Counted from the stretch's first letter, positions 20,889 through 32,809 are shown. The stretch: 64,000 nucleotides of DNA from Cristatella mucedo (GCA_009760855.2 WPIO01000291.1:1-64000); one strand, 5' to 3'. Translations and numbers: made by a program. Notes: generated by a model from the sequence alone, not told the origin.

Positions 20889-22764
20889 GGCGGCTGCTCG
20901 GAGGCTCAGAGCTGGAACGCAGACGCGGTGCAGGTGAGCATGGGGGCATGCACTGCACCGAAGCCTTCGAGGCGTACGTCAGTTCGCCCGCCAGCGGGCG
21001 ATCACGGCTTTCCAACAACTGGCGGGCTTGGGCAAAGTGGCGAGCGAGATTTATCGCGCGGGCCCATGAAACGCGCTCTCTCCCTCCTCATGTGCTCGCC
21101 ATTCTTTCAAGCTTGTATGGATGGCGCTCTTCTCGCGCAGGCTCGCGAAAGCTTGCCACTTTGTTCCGCGCCAGTCAACATCAGCGCTAGCATCACGCAA
21201 TTCCAGAGATAAATCGCTGCAGCGTGGCCGAAAATATTCGACAGTCAACAGATCCGTCACTTGGACCTGACCTTGACGAAAGGAATCTTGAGTTCGGGTT
21301 CACGTGCCAGCAATAGAGGGAATGAAACCCGTCGCACCAAGCACCGATTTGCCATCGACTACCCGTCAGAGTGAACATACACGAATTCCAGGCCTTAGCC
21401 ACAGCCGAAGACTAATTTCGCTAAATTTGCTGCTCGGAATTTTTGAAGCACCATTCAGCTTGCCATCTCATCCCAAGTGCCACGTAGGTACGGCAGACCG
21501 ACCACCCACGGTCGGTATGAATTAGGCGGGAAAATCAAAGGCCAGCGAGATTTGAAACAGGGGCATCGATATTGAATGTCGACGTAACTTGCAGCATCAT
21601 CAATCTAAACGGGTATAGGGATATGAAGCTCATTGCTGACTGAATGGTATAGATAAGCGGTGCTTGGTATCGGTAGCTAAATCGCAGGGCGTCAGTGAAG
21701 CCTTGTTCTACCTCTACCCTACAAATCAACAAGTCAAAACTCATTTCACGATCGATCTTTCTGTGGGTTTAGCCCAAGTTTTACTCTGTAATATATTATT
21801 TTGTAATGATATTCTTTCAAACTTAAAGGCTGAGAATGCACTAACTAAATACCTAAATAACCAGATGCATAGACACTCAGCGTAAGAAAATCGCAGGACT
21901 TTGGCCTCAGCTGATGTTGCTCTCAATTCGCACTGCACGTAATAGTTCTCAACATTGCCAGCCATAACGAAGTTATGCGCAGCAGGCGAGCATGTTTATT
22001 GAGAGCCTAAAAAGCAAACACTAAGCTGTTGGTATATGTGCGTTGAGTATGATATCGTATCACCACAATTCTTCCCGACCTCTCTTATCTGGCAAGGCGT
22101 TGAGGCCAAAAGCTTCTGCATTATCTCTACTGCTGCTCCGATCCCACGGAGCGTGAGTTTTACTGAAAAGATCGGCTACTGATGCCACCCAAACACTTGT
22201 CCTCAGCTGCCTGTCGATATAGTTTCTAAATCATTTTATGGGGTTCAAATTAGCAAAATGGCTTGGCCACTGCATCGGCACCACACAAGGATCCGTCAAA
22301 AAGTACTAGGCCTGGCAGTGAGCTCTTATGAGAGTTTTCTTGCCATCAAATGCAAGGATCCCAAGCGCAGTATTTGAGCTTGGAAATCCAATTTGCTTGA
22401 CCAAAAATAACGTGAGTTAACCACTAATCGTCGGAGAAGGTACTCGGTGAAAAAGAATAGTGACCAAATAGAAAATTGCCTATGTAGGGAGGAATGTCAG
22501 CCTTAATGTATGGAACTTGCAAGAACGGAGGACCAACTTCATTCCGGACGATTCATCCAGAAAAAGTTTCATCCACGTACGATTCTTTCATAGTAATTCA
22601 TCTACTGACTGTTCATACCGACAAGAAGCCTTAAACCCTTTTTTATTTTTTTATTTTAACAATACTTCCAGTGTAGTCCTTCAGTAATTCATGTTAGCAA
22701 GTTTAACTATTATTCTGAATGAATCGTCCGAGGATAAAAAGTCCTCTGGATGACTCGTCCGAGA
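20889..22764. other. 5' flank of the transporter gene and unassigned sequence
   Basis: The first about 170 bases are GC-rich and should hold the 5' untranslated region and promoter of the minus-strand transporter gene. A minus-strand TTCCAG|CTCTGAG about 25 bases before the ATG could be an acceptor of a 5' intron. The rest shows no gene. Confidence 0.45.
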
Positions 22765-22975
22765 TGAATAGTAATAATAATAATAGTAATAATGCACTTG
22801 ATAAAGCGCCCTCAGAGAACTCAATCTCACTCTAGGCGCTTTACATTTGCTGCAAAGGGAAATGTAATTGAATGGTGAGTAATATCATGCTTGATAAACA
22901 AACAAAATGAATAATATGGTTAGGGGTGACATGCACAGGGTCAGCATGGAAACGTGGTTAGTGGATAGTCTGTTA
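22765..22975 (-). mobile_element. LINE family 1, 3' tail only
   Basis: AAT-rich start, GCACTTGATAAAGCGCCCTC and GACATGCACAGGGTCAGCATG blocks show a 5'-truncated family-1 copy on the minus strand. Confidence 0.8.
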
Positions 22976-23147
22976 ATAAATCGTCCGGACATCGTAAATC
23001 TAAACATGCTCCCCCCGAAGAATTCCTCGTTGATGTCAACGTCAGGGTGAAAATACGAGCCTGCCCCAAAAATTGTGTAAAAATACACTCAATGTACTTT
23101 TTCAACTATGGCAAAAAGTGTCGTAGCTAGATTTGCAAGTTAGTCCA

Positions 23148-24722
23148 ATAATAAAAAAATAATAACAATACATTTGTATTGCACCCTCGGAGAACTTAAT
23201 CCCTTTCTAGGCACTCTAAAGATGCTGCTAAGAAAGCATGGTCATATGGCTAGTAATAGCATGAACAATGTCAACAAGGATAGCATGATCAGAGGTGAGA
23301 TGCAAAGGGTCAGCATGCAAAGTGATTAATGGCAGCATGCATAGTGTCAGCACGTGTATGCACACAAAGGACGGACCACGAGGACCCACTAAATGCTGTG
23401 ACAAATAGACGAGTTTTTTAGCTTTTTTAAATATCAATTCAGGGGTGTCGTGACGGCAGTCGTAAGTGAGCTCCAGGCTTTGAGAGCATGCGTACTAAAA
23501 GCACGGTCTCCAAAGGTTGGAGGTTCGTGCGAGGTGTAGCTAAGTGACTTGATTAAGAAAAGCGGGTGGTACGATACCTAGCATGATGGAGGAGTCTTCT
23601 AGATTGGGAATCAGTGCAGGTCAGCAAGAAGTGATGTCATGCGATAACTGCGACGCTCACGACAGACAAGCCAGGCTGCAGAGTTTTGCACCAACTGTAA
23701 GCGCCTAATTGCACAGGCCGATAGACCAGCAAGCAGTGACTTTCAGGAATCGAGACAAGATGTTACAAATTCATAGACCAATTTTGATGCAGTATCCCTA
23801 TCCAAGCAAGCCCGGATTTTCGCAATGATATGTAGCTGAAAGCAGGCAGACTTAATGGTGGAACCGATGTGGTCGTCTAATGAAAGGTCACTTTGGAACA
23901 AGACACCTAGATTACGTGCCGATTCTTCAGGATATATGCTGGCAGAGCCGATCTTGAGCGTCAGGTTTTTCAATTTCTGAACCCCACTTGGTTTGTCGAT
24001 AACTAGTAAGTCGGTTTCGTCGTCATTCAATAATTAAGAAAGTTAACTGCCATCCGTGTGCGGATGTCATCACTACATGCAGCAAGTGAGTTAAGAGAAT
24101 TCGATGTGCTGGAAGACTGGGATGGATCAAAGCAAAGGTGCAGTTGAGTGTCATCTGCATAGAAGTAAAAGCCTAGATTCTGCTTGGCGACCACACCGGC
24201 AAGAGCGAGATACTGTAAATACTGTAAAGAGAAGCGGATCAAGCACAGAGGCCTCAGGTACCGAATACTTCAGCGGCTCCTCGGATGGTCGATTCCCGTT
24301 CACATCAATACTTTGGAGCCATCCACTTAGATAGAACTTAAACCATTGCAGTGCAGTGCCACTGACGATCAGTCGAGATGAGAGGCGCTCGAGAAGGACT
24401 TGAAGGTGGTGATCGCTGCCGAAAGATCGAGTTAACGAGGAGAGAGACTTTACCTAATTCTGCATTCCTGAGGAGGTGACTGTAAAGCCTAAGCAATGCT
24501 GAATCTGAAGTGATTAGTTCTAAAACCAGATTGGAACTTGCTCGCTAGGTTTGAAGTTTCAATGCAAGAGTTCAGATGGTCTGTCATAACTCGTTAGTAT
24601 CTTTGATAAGAACTTTATTAGGGATACTGGATGGAAGCTGCTCAATTTTTCTTGGTCTAGTATTACTTTCCTAATTAGTGGCCATATTGCAGCCTTTTTG
24701 AAAGGGGCTGGGACGGTTGTAG
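23148..24722 (-). mobile_element. LINE family 1, 3' half (RT and tail) of a long copy
   Basis: Reading minus from about 24722, the copy gives a PFKKAAIWPLIRK block, HPVSLIKFLSKI, RT parts with [49 protein letters not shown] and the C-terminal region, then the 3' tail at 23148. Several frame changes and stops make it inactive. Together with 25018-26060 it forms one of the longest LINE copies in the window, with an unrelated C-rich stretch between the parts. Confidence 0.85.
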
Positions 24723-24812
24723 GACATTTGCCCCTCCCCCGGCATTCCCCCCCCGTGGATCCTAGGACATTTCCTCCGGGATAGGACATTTCCCCCTATG
24801 TTGATGAATGTA
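24723..24812 (+). repeat. short repeated motif inside the LINE
   Basis: TAGGACATTT-CC occurs three times in about 85 bases, separated by C-rich spacers, exactly where the LINE linker between endonuclease and RT should be. Confidence 0.6.
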
Positions 24813-25017
24813 TACCTAAGAATAAGAATATATGTATTTTTGGATTGTGCATCTGTGATTCAACAATATTTTCATAGAAGCTAGACTTAGCCTTACCTTG
24901 GACTGATTGGTACGATTTACGTTAGTCCTCGCATGCCTGTCCATGGACAGTCAGTCCTGATATTTTGAATGCTTTTTGAAGCTAGGGCTTAGTAGACTTA
25001 GCTATGTGTGCGGTAAA

Positions 25018-26060
25018 CTACACGACGTCTGGGCGGGGGCGTACAGTGCGCTTAGTCAGAGGTGCAAACTCGTCCAGCGTCTCAGTTAAGATTGCATTGA
25101 AGCAATCTACAAATGATGGCAGGTCGAAAGGCGGACTGAGCAGCAGGGGCGAATAAAGATATTTTCTCCAGGACAGCATCGATGTCAAGGGTTTTGACGT
25201 TTCGCGATTCACAGGTGACTTTACCTGTCGAGGAGGGCACACACTGTGGACTGAATGAGATCAGCATATGGCCAGATAAGCATAATTTTGTATCCTCTAA
25301 CCATGTTATGTTTGTTGTCATTGAGCATGCTGCCACTAACCATTCGACCATGCTTCCTTTGTAGCATATGTTAAGTACTTAGAAAGAGATAAAGTTCTCT
25401 GAGAATGCTATACAAACTAATTAACATTGTTATTATTATTATTATTATTATTGGGCGATGATAGCAAACAGTTGTAAGAGAAAAGTTGGTCGAATGTGTA
25501 ATCCTTGATACGACTAGGGTCATGCACATGAGCCATAAGAGAGAATGAGTCAGTCACTACACAGAACCCGGCGCTTAAGGTGTCAGATAAGCTATCAAAG
25601 AGAATTTTAAAATCACCAATTACGAGGAAAGATCGATTTCTTGCACACAGAATCGAAATGATATTAGGAAAATCTGAGGTAAAGAAGGACTTTGTACCTG
25701 GGGGCGATAGACCACTGTCACCATTGACAGCTTGTCGTCGGATGAACTCAAAACAAGAGATATGAAAGAATGCTTCGTGATAACTGCAAACGGCTTGAAA
25801 TCGAAGGATGAGCATGTGATAATGGCCACTGCACCACTAGTTTTAATAGATCTATGGGTATGAAAGGTGACGCCTGTAGGGGTTTCGTCGTTTATAGTCA
25901 GACCGGATTTCGCCAGGTCTCGGTCAAGGCGAGCAGGTCCTATTCATTCTCAGTAATTACGTCCCGTATTAATAGGGCTTTATTGCAGATTGGGTGAGAA
26001 TTCCAAAGACAAGCATTCAGATGGGTCGCCGGAGTTATATCAGGCCCGATTACCACTAAG
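25018..26060 (-). mobile_element. LINE family 1, 5' half (endonuclease) with nested tail
   Basis: The minus strand gives LWNSHPICNKALLIRDVI, the endonuclease landmark LLALTETW, an 'THRSIKTSGAVAIITCSSF' block, VIGDFKILFD, HVHDPSRIKDYTFDQLFSYN and, after an interruption, DEFAPLTKRTVRPRPDVVW. These are the APE endonuclease and linker of an L2/CR1-type LINE. Frame changes show decay. A plus-strand family-1 tail at 25283-25455 interrupts it. Confidence 0.82.
25283..25455 (+). mobile_element. nested LINE family 1 tail
   Basis: TGCTGCCACTAACCATTC, GTTAAGTACTTAGAAAGAGA, TTCTCTGAGAATGCTATAC and a clean (ATT)n run lie in opposite orientation inside the endonuclease region of the host LINE. Confidence 0.8.
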
Positions 26061-27600
26061 TTGATGAAGAGTGATGAAGTCCATTAACCCCTACCTAGAT
26101 ATTTTGACCTAATGCTCAAATCGCAGCTGTACCATCGCAGTAGTACTCTAGAGATAATAAAGGACGCAATCTAAGCTTGATAAAAGCGACTTGGGTTTAC
26201 AGAATAACTCGAATACTCACGTATGACAACGTACCCATATTCAGAATTAAATAGGGTTGCCGAGGGGTTGCTCTTCCTGTGCCGCGAGTCTGGTGCTGCC
26301 TCCGTGCTTAAAGCAGAGAGGTGTCATCTGGCTAAACTAACTTGCAAGTTCATTCTTAATATCACTATATGCATAGGTGCATGCAATGTATTTCCTAAAC
26401 CTACGCATAATTTAACCCCTAAAATAAGCAAGGTTTGTTAGCCAGTCTTTTCGTCTATCCCTGATATCACATACAAATTAGCCAGTCTGTTCGTCTGCCC
26501 CTAATATCACATATTAATTAGGAATTTCGTTCGGTATTTTTAGTCATATGAGAAGAAGAGGGCACAGCAACGATGAGTGTCAAAAAAGTTGGCGGGAAAG
26601 CAGAAAATATTTGCTAATTTGCAAATGTAGCCATAGCTAAAATTGGACATTAAAATGTTAGCTAAAACTTCACAGGGCTACGAACTCAAAAAAGATTGTT
26701 CAATAGGTGGCCATGACATTGCAGCAAATTCACCTCTCAGCACTACGAACCCCTTTGCTGTTGCATAAGCACTTGCAGATTTTGGTGCCTCCAGCGATTC
26801 AGCTAGAGGTAGTTGAGTTTGTGTATTGCAAATCTGCCATATTTGTGTAAAGTGATTTTTACAATAGCTCTGATGCGCTTAGTGTTTACCAGTTTCGTTA
26901 AATGACAGGAAATTACTGGCGGATTTTTAATTCGCAGCCTTTGACTTTTTCAAGGAATATCAACCAGGATCCTGAAAGAAAAGTAGCTGAAAAGAAAAAG
27001 CGTTCTCGCCAGGAACAACGTGCCATAGATACATCACAACAGGCTGCTGAACGGCCCTAAAGCTGAAAAAAAGAGATGTTCTCGCCAGCAGCAAGGTGCT
27101 GATGACTGGGCAAGCTGAAGAAAGTACTCGCAGGTCAAATTTCCCGATCACACTCGAAGAGCTAAAAACAAGAGTAGTCACAGTTGAAATTGAAAATTAA
27201 AATACTGGAACTTCACAAGACTACGAACATAAAAGGGGTTTTTTTAAGGGTGGCTATGGCATTCCAGCAGATTGAGGTCTTTGCACTATGATCTGTTTTA
27301 AGTCATCCGAAAGCTTCCGTCGCTGCTACTTGGACCGGTTGAGTTGGCGTGTTGCAAAGCTTCCACATTTGTGTAGAGTTATCGTTACATTTTCGCTGCT
27401 GTGCTTTGCATTGACCAACTTCACTAATGGATGCGAATTAACAGTAGACTTTAAATTCGCAGTCAGTACATTTTGTAAATGAATAGGTCGGGAGGGTCGT
27501 GATAGCAAATGAGGTAAGGTGCTCGTTCGTGAGGAAGGAGGTCGTGGGTTAGAATCCTGCAGTGGGCAATCCCCAAGCGCCACGTGCAAGACGTGGTGAT
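26061..27600. repeat. two diverged direct copies of an unknown about 300-bp sequence plus a 40-bp tandem repeat
   Basis: 26636-26945 and 27186-27478 align along their length: both contain ATTGGACAT/AAATACTGGA-AACTTCACA, GGCCATGACATTGCAGCA/GGCTATGGCATTCCAGCA and ATATTTGTGTA/ACATTTGTGTA blocks. Between them, near 26970-27110, is a plus frame with two basic units starting AEKK and containing SRQ. A 40-bp unit (TTAGCCAGTCT...) is repeated in tandem at 26438 and 26478. I could not name the repeat. Confidence 0.6.
27490..27600 (+). repeat. SINE-A, truncated
   Basis: AAGGTGCTCGTTCGTGAGGA, GGTCGTGGGTTAGAATCC and a partial body ending in ACGTGGTGATT are present. It is cut at the boundary with the LINE tail at 27602. 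Confidence 0.65.
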
Positions 27601-27601
27601 T

Positions 27602-28640
27602 ATAATAATAACACACACTTGATAAAGCGCCCTCAGAGAACTAAATCGCTTTCTAGGCGCTTTCCATTTGCTACGAAGGAAACACGATCGAATGATCAGT
27701 GGTAGCATGCTCAATAAACCACAAGAATAACATGGTTAGGGGTGACATGCACAGGGTCAGTATGCAAGTGCGGTTAGTGGCAGCATGCACAATGTCAGCA
27801 AGCATAAGCATATGAAGGACAAATCTCAGGGATCCACAAAATGCTGTGCTAAATAGGTGCGTTTTAAATTTCTTTTTAAATGTGGTCGAGTCAGGAGATG
27901 TGACGCAAGTCGGGAGTAAGTTCCAGGCTTTGGAAGCATACGAACTAAATACACGGTCTCAGAAAATATATATAAAAATAACATTTACTTGTATAGCACC
28001 CTAAGAGAGCTTAATCTCTTTTCAGGGCGCTTCACATGCGCCTCAGGGTTCGAGCCCACGACCGCAGCCAGGCCTCGGTCGGGGCGACTACCTTTACCGC
28101 TGGACCAAACCAGCTCGGCAAGGATTTGAGATTTGTCCGAGGTAAAGGTAAATATTTTCCGAAAAGCGGGTGGTACTATGCTAAGCCCGGTGGGGCAGTA
28201 GATCTGATAGGTATGCTGGATCCAAAGAATGAAGGAACCTGAAAGTGAGCGACAAAACCTTGAAACCGATCCGTTGCTCGACTGGGAGCTAGTGGAGGTC
28301 GGCAAGAAGTGGTGTGATGTGGCAACTGCGACGCTCACGACAGACAAGCCTAGCTGCAGAGTTTTGCACCAGCTGTAAGCGCCTGAGTGCACAGGCCGGT
28401 AGACCAGCAAGCAGAGAGTTACAGAAGTCATGGCGGGATGTCGCAATTGCATGGACCAACTTCTTAGGTGTGGTATCCCTGTCTAAAGAAGCCCGAATTT
28501 TAGCAATGTTCTGTAGCTGAAAATAGGCAGCCTTGATTATGGAGCTGCTGTGGTCGTTTAACGAAAGGTGGCTTTGAAACGTCACATTAGAAGATATGCA
28601 GGCAGAGCCGAATTTGAGCTTCGGCCTTTCAAAATTTCTG
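27602..28640 (-). mobile_element. LINE family 1, 3' fragment split by SINE-B
   Basis: An AAT-rich tail at 27602 leads into the 3' end (GCACTTGATAAAGCGCCCTC-like) and the last coding codons at 27900-27962. After the SINE at 27962-28130 the LINE resumes with RTNLK-like sequence, LHWLPV-like, RRLQLVQNSAARLVCRERRS and SHLSLNDHSSSIIKAAYFQL. Confidence 0.85.
27962..28130 (-). repeat. SINE-B copy (tRNA-like head, LINE-like tail)
   Basis: The reverse complement begins GCCGAGCTGGTTTGGTCCAG, contains a GGTCGTGGGCTCGAACCC B box, and ends with a GTGAAGCGCCCTGAAAAGAG-AAGCTCTCTTAGGGTGCTATAC tail that is the same module as the 3' end of LINE family 1. It matches 39983-40110 and 36735-36890. Confidence 0.8.
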
Positions 28641-28879
28641 AATCACACTTGGCTACGAGCCGCGAGTAGCTGTTCCAATTTGGATTCGGAGCAGCCAGGT
28701 ATAAATGACAAAAGACGCCGACGGACGGGCGAGAATGAGGGCGCGACCTCGCGATCGGCGAGCAGCGGCTCGCGAGCTTCCGCTAGAAAGATCCGTGACG
28801 GCCAGAAGAGCAGCCGCGTACCTAGTGCCGCAAACGTGACCAACAGGGCGGTTTGGCGCTCTCCAGCGCTTCGCTGACG

Positions 28880-28928
28880 TCGGCTCTCTCTCTCACACTC
28901 TCTGTCTCTGTCTCTGTCTCTGTCTCTG

Positions 28929-29005
<77 letters not shown>

Positions 29006-29008
29006 TCT
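28880..29008 (+). repeat. (CTGTCT)n then (CT)n microsatellite
   Basis: An uninterrupted CTGTCT array passes into pure CT dinucleotides. Confidence 0.95.
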
Positions 29009-29217
29009 CTCTCTCCTTCTCTTTTCGGCTCTCCAGCGCTTCGCTCTCCAGCTCTCTTCGGCTCTCCAGCGCTTCGCTGACGTGGCTGTCTCCCGCTCTT
29101 TCGCTCTCTCTTCTCTCTCTCTTCGGCTCTGTCACGAGAGCGCCTAACCGCAACAACCCACACCCTGGTGTCACCTGACGCCGCGACGTGCGCACATCCA
29201 CGCACAAAAGCTCGCGC

Positions 29218-29300
29218 ACGAACGCACACACACACACACACACGCGTGCGCGCGTGCACGCACGCACACACACACGCGCCCACACATGCAAACACTCGCG
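29218..29300 (+). repeat. (CA)n/(GCAC)-rich microsatellite
   Basis: Alternating CA and CG/CA dinucleotides, an alternating purine-pyrimidine tract. Confidence 0.9.
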
Positions 29301-30230
29301 CACGCGTGCCGCACAGCGTCGAACGAGCCTCGACTCTCAACCGCCGAAGCAGGCCTACCTCAGTGAGGGCTCCAACTCGATCGGCTGTCAGATAGGCCTT
29401 GACCGCCGGGGCGTCTGGGCGTGGCTCGGAGCCGATAAGGCGATTTCCGTGCGCCAGACATTTCGAGCTTCCTATTAGTCGGTCGACCGTAGCTAGCTCG
29501 CGCCGCTTCTCGATGCGTCGACTACGCTCGCGCCAGGCGACGCTCAGTGACCTGCTGCCGGCGAATCGCATGCCCGTACGTCCGAGCGCTCCTGGCGTCA
29601 CGACCGTCCGCCGCGTCTTTTGCATGGCAGAGCAGGGCGCGGTTGCAGCGAGCGTAGCTGTAGCGAGACGTGCCGCATAGATATGGCCTGCGGTTGCGCA
29701 GCGCACGAGCCCCAGCGTGACCCGCGCGCCGGTAGCTGCATCTGCGGCTCGGTCTTAGCAGGCGTAACGCCGGTATTAGTAACGAAAAATACAATGCGCG
29801 CGAGCGAGCGCCCGCGGCCTGGCGAGCCCACCGGGATAGCGGAAGCTCGTTGGGCGGCTGGTCGGTCGCCTAGCTGCGGGCGCCCTCTGGTGCCGTCGGT
29901 ATGCAGGTGCTCTCGGGCGACCTATGGAGAGAGCTGCGCACGTCTCTCTGACGCCGCGCGTGCTGGCTAGGAGCGAGCAATGGAAGTGCGCTGGAGCGCG
30001 ACGCTCTCGCTTACGGCCCAGCAGGGAGAACCGGAATTTGACGCTACCAGGCGTCCAGCGATACGCTGTCTCGCGTTGGATTGCTTTCGTCACGTGCCAA
30101 AGTGAGGTGACGCCGTTTGATGTAGCAGAGCAGCGCGGAAGAATGCCAGCGGACTGAAATTCGATCGAAAGCCTTCTGCTATTTATCGTGCTTGGCTGAG
30201 CGCGACGCCTCAATGGTCGCGCTTGGCTGA

Positions 30231-30345
30231 GCGAGACGCCATACGACTACTACTCTCCTACTGGCTATGGCACATCCTTTTCAGCGGTTCTGAGCTGCTA
30301 CTTCTATGCTACTCACTACCTCAACTCATTAACACAATAATTATG
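30231..30345 (+). mobile_element. LINE family 2 C-terminal relic
   Basis: Plus reading gives YSPTGYGTSFSAVL and CYFYATHYLN, matching the end of the 7858-9185 ORF. Confidence 0.7.
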
Positions 30346-30490
30346 TCCTTAGCCTCACGTCAAGTTCATGCACCTTTCAAAAGGCTGTAGTCAGAAAGCA
30401 ACGCTAGACCGCTCGAGGACTCGAACAGCTTCCGTCCAGTCTCCCTTCTGCCGTTCCTATCAAAGACATCGGAACGAGTTGTGGCAGACC
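30346..30490 (+). mobile_element. LINE family 1 RT N-terminal fragment
   Basis: Plus reading gives SLASRQVHAPFKRL, then NSFRPVSLLPFLSKTSERVV, matching the ASGHVPAPFKK / YRPVSLL part of the family-1 RT. Confidence 0.7.
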
Positions 30491-30491
30491 T

Positions 30492-30846
30492 CACCTTACA
30501 TTATAATAACAATGCACTCGATAAAGCACCCTCAGAGAACTCAATCTCTTTTCAGGCGCTTTAAATTTGCTGCAAAGCACTTGAATAATATGGTTAGGGC
30601 TGACATGCACAGGTTCAGCAGGCAAATGTGGTTAGTGGCAGCATGCACAGTGTCAGCACGCATAAGCACATCAAGGACGAATCACAGGGACCCACTAAAT
30701 GCTGTCCTAAATAGGTGTGTTTTAAGTTCCTTATAAATGTGGTCACGTCAGGGGATGTTCTGACGCAGGTCGGGAGGGAGTTCCAGGCTTTGGGAGCATA
30801 CAAACTAAACGAACGGTCTCCAAATGATTTAAGGTTTGTATGACGT
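30492..30846 (-). mobile_element. LINE family 1 3' fragment
   Basis: TAATAACAATGCACTCGATAAAGC tail module, 3' untranslated blocks and the final codons (SSYAPKAWNSLPTCVRTSPD-like on the minus strand). Confidence 0.8.
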
Positions 30847-31179
30847 TGCCCGTTTTCCTACATAGATTTTACCCGAATACATAAATTACAATACACACAT
30901 ACAATACAATACACACAATTTGATTATGACATTTCAGTGGCACTCGGCAGCCGCTCAGCTGATGGTTAGCAGCAGTCAGCTTGTGTTAAGCATCCGGATT
31001 TGGTCAGTTGCTGTTCTCCACAGACACTAAACCCACGGGTAAGGTAATTCAGATACAGGGCACCGGCTATCACTCGCACTGCCCTCTAATGTTTCTATGC
31101 ATCCGTTACCAGTACACTATTTTCCTCAAAACACAAGATTTAGACTGGATCTAAGTAGTTTTTATTGTGCAGAAAAGCT

Positions 31180-32430
31180 AAGAAATGTATAATTACAAGC
31201 AATTTATTTGGCCTAATCAATAACTTGTCGAGGCACCATGTTTTTGAAACTTCGCCCAATAGTCTCGACATTTATTCCACCGGCTTTCGGCAAGTTTTAT
31301 GGGGAATTGACGCCCAGCAATCCTTCAAAAGCTCAAAAAACCCATCGGATTTCTAGCCCGAAGAACTCCAAACCGTATGGCTCGTTCAAATCCGTCCAAC
31401 AGATGCTCTAGTGAGTTCAAGTTCGGGCTTTGGCAACTGCATGACCTCAATTGGCTCGAAGTCGTTAGTAGTCGGAATTGGTAAAAAACTGTTCATTGTG
31501 ATGCTGCCAACAGAAATTGAGACGACAGGGGTTATCACCAATTCCACATAAACATAAGTAGACGGCAAGCCAACATTCTGCACAACGTCGACATAGACAT
31601 TTTGATTCACGATTCCTTTAATTCTGTGCAGACGCCCAACACTGGAAAATGAGAAGCAACCACATACATATACAAAATGCTGATTTAACAACTTCATTTG
31701 TATTGCAGAAGAAGAGTCGTATCGGCTATGACCGCCACTTGCAGTTGGCAATAAAGAATCGCCCAACTTCAGTAATCAAACCCACGACCTCGGTCTTCTT
31801 GGTTGTGAAGACTGAGAACCTTACTCCTGGGCTATCACGACCGAGTATACATTACACTTCCACTGCCGAGTTTCTTTGTCTTTTTTTTCAGACAAAGTGC
31901 ATATTCGCTTCACCCATTTGCTAGTGAACATACTCCTTCCTTTTGTCGCGGCAAAATACATCGAATTTGGACTCATCAGTCCATAGTACTCTCATCCACA
32001 GGGCAGCTGGGATAAGCAAGAAACAATCCAGCCTAGCCTTTTTGTGCTGAACGATCGACCGTAGCTTAGACTTAACCACCCGTGCATTCGGCCCTGGTTC
32101 ATTAAGCCATTAACTCATGGCATTTTGGCTTACGACCAGTCCGGTAGCTTCGTAAAGACTCTGGCTGTGGATTTTAGCAGTGGCAAACCTGTCCTTCAGA
32201 GCCATGCTTTTGAGGAGCCAGAGTTATCACTAGAGGTTATTCGAAGGCAACCCGAGCGTGGCAGTGCCTCTGTGCTACCTTAATTCAGAGGCTTCCTAAT
32301 CATGTTTCAAGAGTATCCTCTAAGATCTTCAGCTGCCTCGCAATTTCTCGGCTCTAATGGCCATCTCTGTGAGGCGATTTCAAAACTGCTCAACTACCCT
32401 CAGAAAGTCGCTCAACTGGCAACATGATCT
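31180..32430 (-). pseudogene. Tc1/mariner-family transposase relic
   Basis: The minus strand gives a degraded helix-turn-helix region (SREIARQLKILEDTLET near 32350), then KSKLRSIVQHKKARLDCF, LWTDESKFDVFCRDKR (31988-31945; DESKF is the landmark of Tc1-like catalytic cores), CGCFSFSSVGRLHRIKG-VNQNVYVDV, and a late ERAIRFG block. Stops and frame changes occur, and the segment between the DESKF and GCFS blocks is occupied by a SINE-A. Terminal inverted repeats were not found. It is inactive. Confidence 0.8.
31674..31850 (-). repeat. SINE-A copy inserted in the Tc1 relic
   Basis: The reverse complement carries a GGTCGTGGGTTTGATTAC B-box region, a GGCGATTCTTTATTGCCAAC body and a TTGTTAAATCAGC tail. 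Transposase coding sequence lies on both sides. Confidence 0.75.
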
Positions 32431-32809
32431 GGTCGTGTAGCAACCGGCACTAAGGTAGGGGCTAGCCCTAAAAGGTCTTGGAGACATCCGGATAACTTAG
32501 CTCATCGTTGGTCGAGGCATCGTCTGTAAAAGAATGGGCAAAACAAGTTCTCCTGGATGGCATCAACGAGGGTGGACAATCACTTGACCACATTTGCCGA
32601 TTTGTTCACGTGGTATCCGCTGCCTCGGTTGCTGGCGAATGCAGTTATTCACTAAGCCAAACGTAGCAAACTGCAGCTAACGCCAAAATATTGACAGATT
32701 AGACAATTTAACAATTACTGTAGAGTAATGACTTACTCGAATACGGGCATTAGCAATAACCGAACTCGGATCGATAGACCAGGCTGGTAGAAACTTTTGT
32801 AGTGCAATG

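Larger units (their letters stand above)
28641..30230. other. GC-rich region with simple repeats; no gene supported
   Basis: A CpG-rich stretch surrounds a pyrimidine repeat and a CA-type repeat. The long open frames here come from repeat translation and high GC, and none shows a domain. A GCTCTCCAGCGCTTCGCT unit is repeated at about 28857, 29029 and 29060. A CpG-island promoter is possible but unproven. Confidence 0.45.

Noticed and set aside
22040-22500. Possible second Tc1-like relic
   Set aside because: A GGGTTCAAAT-AGC-AAATGGC-TGGCCACT stretch hinted at it, but no transposase motif could be read in any frame.
28822-29706. Minus-strand frame of 294 codons with Arg/Glu repeats
   Set aside because: Most of it is CT/GA and CA repeat; the rest is CpG-rich sequence with no recognised protein pattern.
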